The notes beneath the pieces were generated by a model. It searched no databases and was not told the origin of the DNA. It saw nothing but the letters and a program-made list of their open reading frames with translations. The position numbers were made by a program, and so were the translations under genes. DNA of 64,000 nucleotides from positions 62,001 through 126,000 of the forward strand of contig JASANG010000382.1 of the NCBI GenBank assembly GCA_030248215.1, written 5' to 3'. Shown piece by piece: positions 38,601-50,600 of the stretch (position 1 is the stretch's first letter; each line of letters begins with the position of its first letter). The stretch is from Enoplolaimus lenunculus. Its lineage: Eukaryota; Nematoda; Enoplea; Enoplida; Thoracostomopsidae.

Positions 38601-41600
38601 TTGTTTATGCCCTCCCGCAACAGACACTCTGATCAAGTGGCATGTACCCAGGTCCTTCCCTTGGCGCTCTTCTGGGCATTATTTAGAAATTGCCTCGCAA
38701 CCCCTTGATGGGGACATCAAGCCTTAAGAGGAGGGGATGTGGGGATGCCCTTGGGTCCATGCACTGGAAAATGGAGAACTTCTTTCTAAAGTTTGCCCTG
38801 AAAACTATGGAATTTTTCGCTCTGGGTCGAAACCGCTGTATTTTTTATTTTCATGACGCGGTGAGAACGTCTACTCTGTGGCCGCAAGAGGGTGGCCACA
38901 GAGTCGGGCGATTATAAGGCGTCCAATTTAGCGGTTTTAAAATTTTTATAGTTTCAGTTACAATTAAGAGTGCATGTGCGGGTGTGTTCCAACTTGTTGT
39001 AATCTAGGTCAACTGGATTAATAACCCCCATGCCAACCTGGGGTCTTAGACATTTTTACTCCCCCGTCTTGTGCTTAACCGCTATCCCCCTATTTATTGT
39101 TTATTTCAATTGCTGTTGTCGTGTTGCTTGTGTGTGCTTCTGTTCCATTTGAATTTTCCGGCTTATGCAAATCAACAGCCAGTTTTTAAAATTTTTGTAA
39201 AATTTTAAAATTTTTCGGAAGCTTATGCAAATAAGCTTCGGTTTATTCAAATTTCTGTTAGCCAACATTTTGGGTATAAAACCTGGTGCTGCCTTAGCAA
39301 TCAAGGCATTCAGTTTGTTATCAACTTCAGATTGGCAGTATGGCACTTAAACCTCCGCTGATGCCTACTCAACGTTGTTTTATGGTTTGTTTTTGTTTTG
39401 TGTTTCACCGTTTTCACTCGTTGCTGTGGCCGGCTTCGAGCGCAGAAGTCGGCTGCGGAAAATTTTGTTTTGCGTTACACGTTTTCTCGGGTACCGGTGG
39501 CCGCAGGCGTCAGCGGTACCGGGGAATACAGTAAAATTTTAACGCGTTCAATGTATATTGTCGTATACTTCTTCAATAATAAATCACAAAGCTTCAGTTC
39601 AAAAAGAGGTACTCTATTAAACTTTCTGGGAAGCTTCCGAAACTTTGTTGCAGTTTATCTACTGAGATAGCTGTTTTATCCTTGTTTGTTACTTTTTTTG
39701 TTGCTTTTGATGCGTCAATCCCCGCTGGACGGGGCTGTTTTTGTTGACTCTGACTCGGGCTGGCTCGATTCGCGACCGAGCGAGTCCGAGTTAGAACTTG
39801 TTGTTATTGTCCGGACTGGGGAAAGGTTTCCTTTTTTCCGATTGATTTTTGGATCCAGGGAGTTTAGAATGTTCTGTGTAAGTAAAATTTCTACAGCCTC
39901 AAAAATAGGCGGCGCTGGTCCCGTTTTTCTTTTTAATATTTGACCAGATCCTTTTTACCAAGAATTTATTTTTCCCCACACTCCGAATTTTGCCTGCCCA
40001 CCGGATGGCGAGAGAGTCTCGCCTCGGTGGTCAGAAGTTTTAACCAGGGGCAGGAAAGCGCGAGGATAAGAGTCTCCTAGCCCCGAACCTTGCGGCCGAA
40101 ACGTCCAGCCGTCGTTCGGCTGGCCGGCTAATAGCCGGTTGTCCATTGATTTGATTGCTTGATTAATGCAATCCACGGGTCCGGTGATAATGGGTGTAGT
40201 TGGCTGTGCCACTCCTAAATATATTTCAACCTAAAAACTAAAATAAACTAAATCCAAATCCTAAATCCACACCTTAAGGGAGTCCCCGGCTCCGCCTAGT
40301 CTCTCTTAGAACTTAAGTTAGGCTTAGGCGTTGCTAAACGGCGTAGAAATTGATAAATCTATGAATGGCGGCTGCGTCCGCAAGGTATCAGTACTCAGGG
40401 CCCTGCGTGGCCGTTAAATATATATTTTTGCTGGCTTGTGGTGCGAAAGCACATAGCTAGGGGGTTGGGGGGTTATACATGTTGTTATTGTGGCTGCTCA
40501 TTTATAATGGTGGATTCAGGTGTCCCTAAGGTGTCTGAGACTCCCGGGACACCCAAAAGTATGCAAATTAACAAAATACGGAGGCTGGGTTAGCCAGCCT
40601 CCAAATTATTTCATGTTATTGACATGTTACGGAATGCGGCTGATTATTTTACACGTGATTCACCTGAGTTAATAGCGGACTTTTATAGCGTTTATTCGGA
40701 GTTAGTTGGTTTGCATACGGTTATCGGGAGACTTGGACTGAGGATTTAATTGGATAAACAGAGTCACGGTAGCTCCAAATGTGAGCACGGTGAAACCGGC
40801 ATAACCAGGGATTCATTCAGTAGAAGCGCATAGCGCGGAGCCTTCGGGCACTACCAGGGGAACTCGGGGATTACTTGGGGAAATCTGTTAAGGAGATACT
40901 TGGGATTTTTTGGGATTTACTTGGGATAGGTCGATTCTAGCGGGGCTAGTCTCGGCTGTCAGATTTTGGATTTACTTGGGATTTTTGCGGCTATTTGGGG
41001 ATTAACGGAGAACTTGGGCTTGTCACGTTACGTTTGCATTTGTTTTGTACGGTGTGAGCTAGTGACTTAGTAGAACAACAGGGTTAAGAGTATCGTAGTG
41101 GACGTGCGGAGAGCACCCAATAAAGGAACTTTCGGCACATTCGGAGATTAATAATGTCGGCAGCATAAGCATTTTTACGCGTTTACTTGTGTACTCGGTA
41201 CTTGTGCTTTACTGAATATAGCTTTAACGTGGTGTTGGGAGGGAATAAAAGGAAAACGACTGCGTTTACTGAATCAGAGCGATATAAGCGTCATTGGAAT
41301 ACGGACCTGAACGCGGAGTTGGTGGTTTCAACCCTTAACCGAAATCACGAACTATTCACAATGGGTATGGACTATAGGGGCACTCTAGGTCTGGGCACGG
41401 AATTCCTATCCCGAACACGGCTAAGCAAGCGTAGCTGAGCTGACTTTGCAAGTTATTATAACACTATCATAAGTTTGGGATCGCCAAGGATAAGTGGGTT
41501 ACGCTCAGGTGCTGGGTCCCAACTTTATAGTGACTTGGAAATGGCTATATTTCACTCGGACATTGACTAGATAATGCTTCAGTGCCACCCAGGCATCAAT

Positions 41601-44600
41601 TGAGTATTTAACTACGAAATGTATTGCCGATCGCAACGGTAAGTTGTCGCATGCTTAGCGACTTAACTTGAAAATGTACATGTCTGGGTTTGCAAATTGA
41701 AGGAGAGGTTATCACGCTTTGCGCGTTTGAGATGAGTATGTTACTAAGGGCAACCTTGCAGCCTTTGGTTTTTCTTTCGAGCAGGATGTTTGACTTCTTG
41801 CTATTTCTTATGTGAATATACTTATGTTCATTGCTTTATTCCTTGATTTGTTTTCGTGTATATCTATTCTAAAGGGTGGCCCTACGTAGTGTCTCGTATA
41901 CATTAAGTTCTTAGGAAGGGGTCCCTGGTCAGAGATTGGCTCATGCATTGTCATTTCGTTGTATTTAATTTGCCCTTGCCCACTTTTTAGTTTGTAATTT
42001 ACCTGGACCAAACCAGTCTCGCTGCGTTTGATCAGTATAACTTGCAAAACGTCAAGTGTTTTCTAAAAACTAATGCTAAGGGGGTTATTGATGTTCTCTG
42101 GAACAAAAGCCTGCAATCCGACTGTACTGTTAGAATCGTAGCCCATTCATGGAAGTATTCCCCTTTGTACAGTCCTAAAATTATGGAAAAACTTTCGTTT
42201 TTCTGTTTTACCGTCTTCCTGTCCGCTGTCCTCCTTCGGGTTTTCAAAAATTTGACTAAATCAGGCTCCACGCCGGAATTTGACGACTAGAGTTAGTTAA
42301 CTAGTAAGTAATTCGTTGTCGATCTGTTGCCTCAGTGTTTAGAGTGTTTGCTAAGGGGATTACGCGTGGGGGGCAGCAAATTTTGAAAAATTCAGAGTAA
42401 TTGAACATGTTCGCGTTGGAAACTGATGACCAACTGAAGTTTAGCAGGGTACGGGATCTAGCTTTGAGGTAAGACCCAGCGGCCCTGAGAGGAGACCTCC
42501 GCTCTCTAGGGTGTGACCCTCCTTCCCAATACCTTTATGACACCGATTATAACAAGTAAGACACAGGTCATGATATCTAACTTGCAACCTGATCAGGAAT
42601 CCTTAAAGCCTATGTCTGAACTGTAATTCCAGCCACTGGCTTTGAAGAACTAATCCTTAACAGTTTCCCAGGAAACCGTGCAATCCTAACCCCGTTAGAA
42701 TTACACCCAATTTGACCCAAGTTTCTGAACCGTGCACTCTAACCCCATTAGAGATGCATCAAAATTCCGACCAATCTAAACTTCTTTTAGATTTGGCCCT
42801 ATCCGTTGTAGAATAGTTAACCTAACCCCGTTAGATTTACTGGACTACGTTCTCCAGGTTCCTTATGATCGCAAGTTTCACGATTAACATATAACACCAC
42901 TATCCAATACTGGGAAACCCGTAAGCGACTTACGCTTTGCCAACAATACTCGTAAGCCCGATTTCCTGCACATATTACGCCACCATGGCAACTCCTACTC
43001 CCAAATTCCAACATATCCTTACTTACAGAACTCCGCCTTCACCGATCCACGTAAACCATAAATTCGAAAAAGTTTTTTTGGAAAAAAATAAGCAACCAAC
43101 TTTTACCATCTAAGGACTACCGAATGATTTCGGTCCCGGCTACCCCCGTGCGTCTCGACCTGATTAGAATATAGACCGACACCCACAATTGGGTGTCCGC
43201 CGAGCGCAAACTAGGCCCAGAGCCACCCATCCTGTACATTACCTACATAACAACAACAATATTACAACAACAACAACAATAATACTAGACACTCATGTTG
43301 GGTGCTGACATAACAGAGCTGTGTCGCATACCGAAGCACAAGCCAAAACGATATAAAAAATTATTCAATGGCCACGCAGGGCCCCGGTAAGCTTTACATT
43401 GCGGACACAGCCGTGATAGCATCGTTTTATCAGTTTTCCGCTTTGTACAGACTAGGTGGAGCCAGAGACTCCCTTAAGGTATGGTTTAAGGTTTGGTTTT
43501 AGTTTTGTGTTTTAGTTTTTAGTGTGAAATAAGGTTTAAGAGTGGCAGAGCCACCTAAAACCACTATCCACCGGCGAAGATGATAGCAGCAACTTCGCTT
43601 AGAACGGTGGAGATGAGTAGCGCACCGCAGGGGGAGATTGTAGGCTGTTTTGAGTTTTAGAAAGTTTAAAATTCAAAGTTTAGTTTTGAAATTTCTCGTT
43701 TCAGCCTAAGGGAGATAGTTAGTTTAGGATTGAGGGGTAGTTTTGTTTCTAGGCTAAGGACACAAAGTAGGTATTGGAACTTTGTTTTTGCGAAAGCAGG
43801 ATTTTTAGGGGTAGCTGGGAGTTGAGTAGAGTAACGGTTTTTTTATTTTTTAGGACGGTTGAGCTAGAGAGAGCGTGGCTCGTTGTTTTTCGAATTTCAG
43901 GTTTGGAACTGGCGTCCTCGCTTGCGACATGCCGGATTGGCTGCAAGAGGCGTCCTGGATGCCGTTTTAAGTTGGCAATTAGAAATCTTGCTGAAAATTT
44001 GCAAATTTTGTGGACACTATTTTTGAACCTTCGGGCTCCGGGATTCGAATCAGCATCATTCGTTTTCACTCGTTGCTTTTGCCGAGAAAGTCACTCCAAA
44101 CGTGTACTGCAAATGACATCTGAAAAGACATGGCGAATTTAGGTTGTCAGCGCTGGTCGCGGATTGGGTTTTTAGGAAAATGCTATTGTCGTTGTTCTGC
44201 AACACAATATCAAGACCGGTATTCTACCGGGTTCACTTTATAAACGGGGCAGCTTGGGACACGATTTGTCCCTATTACACTATTGGGTAACATGTTGTTT
44301 GCTTATAAACCCTATATCGCATTCAAAAATTCGTATTTGTCTGCTATCATCATGTGTAGGTCACCTTTTGTCCTTCTATATCATATGATATTCTGCGTAT
44401 TGTAAGCGATATCATATGTATATTTATTTTCATATAGGTAATAGTTTATATTATGTACTAGTTTGATTTGTTTTTTTTGTGTTTTTGGTTTTGTTTGGGT
44501 TTTTTTTGCCTTTGCCTCCCGCCACTTTCTCACTTCTCTTTTCTTCTAAGATTGTTAGAGGTGAGTGGAGGGGGGGTTGTAGTTTTGGTTGGTTGTTAGT

Positions 44601-47600
44601 TGTTTTGTGTAGGGAGTAGTTAGTAGGTTGGGGGAGTTTTGTTTTAGGTAAGGAGTAGGTATGGACTTTGTTTTTGGAAGAGGATTTTTAGGGGTAGTGG
44701 GGTTGAGTAGAGTAGGTTTTTTTTTTTTTAGGAGGTTGAGTAGAGAGAGGTGGCTCGTTGTTTTTCGAATTTCAGGTTTGGACTGGCGCTCGCTTCGCAT
44801 GCGGTTGGCTCAAGAGGCGTCTGGATCCGTTTTAAGTTGGCAATTAGAAATCTTGCTGAAAATTTGAAATTTTTCACTATTTTTACCTTCGGCTCCGTTC
44901 GAATCAGCATCATTCGTTTTCACTCGTTGCTTTTGCCGAGAAAGTCACTCCAAACGTGTACTGCAAATGACATCTGAAAAGACATGGCGAATTTAGGTTG
45001 TCAGCGCTGGTCGCGGATTGGGTTTTTAGGAAAATGCTATTGTCGTTGTTCTGCAACACAATATCAAGACCGGTATTCTACCGGGTTCACTTTATAAACG
45101 GGGCAGCTTGGGACACGATTTGTCCCTATTACACTATTGGGTAACATGTTGTTTGCTTATAAACCCTATATCGCATTCAAAAATTCGTATTTGTCTGCTA
45201 TCATCATGTGTAGGTCACCTTTTGTCCTTCTATATCATATGATATTCTGCGTATTGTAAGCGAATATCATATGATATATTTTCAAATTTCTGCATACATA
45301 AGGTCACATACCCAAATAGTCCTGTTGAATATCATATGATACTAGAATTTGAAATTTGAATTTTTGAATTATGACAATGTTTTCCTAAGCGGTTGTGTAC
45401 CGGAAATGAATTTGCAGGCGTGTATTTGGTATTTAAAGCACATCTATGCCTCTGCCGTCCGACTTTCCATTAATTTATTAGCACCCGAAAATTACACTGT
45501 TCCGCTGAATATCATATGATATTAGTTGAAATTTTGGAATATTATATGATATTCGCATAAAGTTCCGCAGTGTCACGTAACATACCGTGCCTTGTATACA
45601 TTGATGATTTGAGAGCGGTGGTTTGTAAGCTAATGTCATATGACATTCGAGTTTTGTCTGTTGACCCGATATAAGAGCCCGAACTTTTGTTACGGCTGCG
45701 ATCAACGGGTACCTCTGCGGACGAATCCGAGTGGTATCCCTCACGGGTGTCCTTGGCCGTGGATCTACCTTATAAGCCTACGTGTCCAGAGGATGATGGT
45801 CCCCTTGGCGTGATATCGGGTTTTGAGAGTCACAAAATTCCGATATCGTCTTACGCCTAAGCCCTTGACGATACGCACTTGGCAGGGAAGTAATTCGCAC
45901 CCGTAGCAGTCAGGGTTAAGGCCGAGATTTATCAAACGGGTCGCCTGCTAGAATTTCTCTTAATAATTCCAAGGCACGGGTTTCTGGATGAGCGTGGTCT
46001 TTGGTTGCTGTTCAAAGGATGGCTGGTATCACGGGTGATCCAAAGGCGATCCTGAAGAATTTTAAAGCATACGGTCAGCGACCCTTATAAAGAAAAGGCG
46101 GATCGATCCAAGCCTCTAGGTTTTATTGATCCTACCCCTAATTCAGACCAAGGCTAGCGAGAGTTATAGCTTTTGACCTAGTAATTTAATGTTTCGAAAC
46201 TCCACACAAAATATTTTAAAAGCCATGGCTCAGAGCCAGGATGTTCAAAGTAGCGCTCTAGGTGCAATAATCACACCCAAGTAAAGTTTTGATTTATTGT
46301 AGAAGCACATAGTACGTATGATATGAGAAACATGGTTATACCTTAATTAGGATATGCCTCGGGTTATCGAAAGTTGAACGTTGACTTGAGTTGAGTTAAT
46401 TTGCGCCGAGCGCTGATAGCAAGAATAAGTTTGAATAGTTAAACGTAATTGCTAAAAGTACAGAAATTCATGCATCTCCTGGTTTCAAAAATTAGCAAGT
46501 TTAAACGTGTACCTGTAGCGACCTGAACGTGGACTAACCACCTTACCGCTAGGATATCGGGCCTTAGAAAGCTGAGCGTTTTAGGTCGGCGCAGTTGCTG
46601 AGATTAAAAGCTACCGAGCCCCAATGTGTTTGGGCGACGTGGGCCAAAGAATTCTTAAGTCCAAAAGACACCCTTGATTAGCATGTGCGATTGGGCGGGG
46701 ATTCCCTCCGAGGGGCGTAGCATGAGGAGCTCGATAGGACAGTGACTTAAGTTGCGGTCTGAAATGCCATAGATGCGTACCAGGGACCCCTGGAGAATAT
46801 ACTCGTAGTCCCAACGCTATTCCTATGTCCTAAGCACTGGCTAAGCATGTCTTCGATCGCGTCTGATGCGCAACTAGGTTTCGTTTAGGATTTCCTGGAA
46901 TTTGCAAGTCCTACACGGGCTACACGTCCAGCAGTTCAATTGTCAACCTGGGGAAAATTCTTACTACTATCCTAAGTAAGGCCCGGCAAGCACCATTTAA
47001 GTCACGGGGTAAACCAAATTTTTCTAGCGTGACCGGGGCTTGGCTCTTTTGTTTGACATATCCTAAGTGCTTAGCACTAGGCTGCGGTGGCCTTCCCGTC
47101 GCGGTTGACAATTGCACAGCTCGACCCCAGTCGGGTTATCCTTCACCAGTTGGGTGACTTTTTAGATTTTAGCACGGTATACGGATTTCCGAAAGTTAAA
47201 ACCGAATTAAATTGAGGTCCTGTGTTGTCGCCAACTACAAGGAACTTTGAATTTTTAGAAATTTTACTCACACCCCCTTTGTGAAACTACATAGTCCCAA
47301 CTGGGCCTATAGCTCCTTAATTTTGCTAAAATTTGTAGCGCTCTGAGCGCCTCTCTGGTACCCCCCGTCCGGTACGTTTTAATACAGCGCCCCGAATTCT
47401 CTCAAGTGCACCGTGTCGCCATACAGTGCACCGGAGAGAACCGGTTTGCTGCCGCGGCTCGAGCTCGCGACTGAAAAAATCTTTGAAAACTGAACTGAAC
47501 TGAAAATGCAGCCCGTGCACTGCTCTTATATACCCCTCCCAGGCCTCAGGTGATTGGTTTGAGTTTTCGGCCAATGAAAAGTTAGGAACAGACGCGGCCA

Positions 47601-50600
47601 GAGACAATACTATTGGCTATAGTAAAACGGCTACAAAGAGCCAATGAAACAACGGGAAAGGGACGCGGCGAGACGCGATGCTATTGGTCACAGAAATCGG
47701 CTGCAAAGAGCCAATGAAAAGAATTCAACCGTCACAACCGGTGCACGCTGATTGGACGGTTTAAATTTGCGCGTGAAATTGACTGTCCATCACGGGAAGG
47801 GGTCTCGCCGAAATATTGGAGCCCCCCATGATTAGGGCGGGGAAAACGCTAAGGTTTTGACATCGCCGTACTCAGGCCCAAGTGCTAGGTAACCTCCAAG
47901 ACCCACCGACACGCATGTATAACTTTTACCGCCAGGTCACTCTCCTTTTTGAGTGTGACATATCCTTTTCCTTAGTATCCTTAGCCAAAGCAAATTGTGG
48001 AAGGGAGGGTGCTGTCAGCTTTTCAGAACCTGCGTCGTATAGGGAACCCAAATAACAAATCACAATTAGCTAAGAAGTAGCAAAACCCAAAAAAATTAAA
48101 CTACAAGAAATACACTAATATAAAATAGTCCCGGCACTCGTAATGCGCCCATAGTCAAGCGGAAGCCTAACCGCAAGTACTTTCAACCCGTTTGGATAGC
48201 CAGTGAGCTAAACATACAAATGTGGCCTAGTAAGCTGAGAGTGAGTTTAAGTCTGGTCACGTAGTAAAAAGGGACATATTCTGAAATTGCTGTTGCAGGT
48301 GCAAAGTTTCCTGTTTTCTTTTGAATTCTAAAACATCCGTCCTACAAAGTGCCTAACCCGAATACCTAGTAAAAGTTTCCCAATTGTCCAAAACAAAGTT
48401 CAAAATACAACTAGCAAACATCCAGAGTAACCAAGCAAGGGCGGGCCAACTCATTAATTGAAAAGAACAAGCAAATTAGCACAATAAAACATCCAAGGTA
48501 CAACTCATACATCATGATCTTATTAAAAGCACTATGATACTCATCCTGCCGTTAAAAATAGCCCATGCAGCCAATAAGACTTGACAACATCTTAAATTCA
48601 GTCCAGCGAAACACTTGAAATATGGGAACCTAAAGAGTTGTAATGGTTATAGCTTGCGGAATAGCTATTCGCGGATACTAGTCAGGGTGGTTTTATTGCT
48701 TCCCGGGTTGCACCGAACTGAATGAAACCATTCCAACCCCAAATGCTAGAAAACATGACTCTGCAATTTTGTCCTAAGATCCGTAAAGATTCCGAAATCT
48801 TAGGGGCTCATAACTCTTTAACAATTGGCCGGAAACCCCTGGTCAGGGTGGTTTTATTACTCGGCCCCTTGAGCTCTATCGAAATATAGGGACTGTGAAT
48901 GCGAACTCCCGAATTCGTGTTTTTGCATTTTCCACCCCTCCGATCCGTAAATTCACACACGCAGGAACACCGGGGAACGGAGAGACCTGTAACTCGCTAA
49001 CGACTGGTCGCAGACCCTAAGTCAGGGTGGTTTAATTGCTCAGCTCAGCAAGCTCTATCGAATGGTAGGGGTCCCAACTAAGGATTCCAAAATTCGTATT
49101 TTGGCATTTTCCGACCCCAGATCCGTAAATTATACACGTAAAATTCCCAAAACGGAAAAAGGCCTATAACTTTCGAGCAAGGAGTCGCAGACCCCGAGTC
49201 AGGGTATTTTTCTTGTTCAGCGTAAGGAGCTGCGTCGATTGATACCGATCTCGATGCTCAATTCCAAAATTCGCATTTTTGCATTTTTCAACCTCGGATC
49301 CGTAAAATTATACACACTAAATTTCAAAAACTATGAACACCTCTAACTCTTGAACGAATGACTTCCGAGCCCCAGTCAGGGTATTTTTCTTGTTCAGCTC
49401 GACGAGCTTTATCGATTGGTGGGGTTTCAGCCACGGATCCCGAAATTCGCATTTTTGCATTTTTCACCCTGGGATCCGTAAAATTATACACGTGGATGCA
49501 CAAAACTTTGAATGGCCCTAACTCCCGAAGGAGAGGTCCTAGACCCAAGGTCAAGGTATTTTTATTGCTCAGCGCGATCAGCTCTATCGAACGGTATAGG
49601 TCTCGTCGAGGTATCTAAAAATTCACATTTTGGCGTTTTTCTGCCCCCGGACCCGTGAGGCTCCGTATACAAAATTTCAAGTCTTAATGGGTACAACTTT
49701 CGGACGGAGCGTCCCTGACCCATGGTCAGGGTATTTTTATTGCTCAGTACGACGAGCTCTGTTGAATGACACAAGTCATTTCGGGGTTCCAGGAAATTTG
49801 TACCTGGGCATTTTTGTCCCGGGATCCGTACACACACAGTCCTGAGCTCAGAATCCTGGCTGCGGGAGAACTCTTAATATGCGCACGTCCGCTAGTAAAA
49901 TCTGCCCCGAGGCGTTCCGAGATCCTTAATATATGGGTTATGGCTTGATTCCTTCTCGTGGGTTGCCCCCTCCGGTTTGGTACACCGTTAAAGCTCAACC
50001 GCGCCCCTCTCTCGGAACGCCTTCATTCAGCCGCACCCCTGCGCGAGATTCAAAACATCCGCATATCGTTTTCAAACTATAGCAATTCTCAATATCTTGC
50101 ACGGGTCAACAAACCCTAAAATTCGGTCGCATTACTCGTGAATCCTAAACAGTTTTATAGCACTTATCGTAGTAACGTGCGATTGTAAAACTCGAGGCGC
50201 CGCTATACAAGGCACATACGTTGCAAGGCCCGGGAAGTGGGGGTGTGCATCGCTAGGGGGGGCATAATCGGGCAAGTTACCCACCAACCACTCGTAGAGG
50301 TCTGAGCAACGCTCTTTAGGGGGGGGAATGCGACCCCAGGGCAAGGCTGAGCGAAATTTTTGCGCAATCTAAAACCATGTGTCGCACTTCCCTTCTATGG
50401 AAAACTCGCGCGATGGCCTGGCGAACCTAGCACGGGTGCCTACTCCTGAGTAGCCACCTAAACCCCACGATCCCCCTTCCTTGCGGCTATCCGACCACCC
50501 GCTCACACCCCCGTTTCAACCCCCCTTCCAAGTATCACCCCTGTAGTGTTAACCACCACCACCATTGTGTTATCGCCCGTACGTTTAACTCAGTGCTGCA

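Larger units (their letters stand above)
40471..43314. other. Centre between mirrored retroelement leaders
   Basis: It holds a patch of TTACTTGGG/GGGATT words (40858-41000), one 169 bp unit (41361-41529), three spaced copies of the palindrome CTAACCCCGTTAG and a (CAA)n microsatellite. No coding frame is recognised. Possibly U3-like or composite repeat sequence. Confidence 0.4.

Noticed and set aside
41187-41438. 83-codon plus frame as a gene
   Set aside because: It crosses the start of the 169 bp repeat unit and matches no family; judged chance.
48681-49860. CRISPR-like regular repeats
   Set aside because: The monomers are contiguous at about 176 bases with no unique spacers, in an animal genome.
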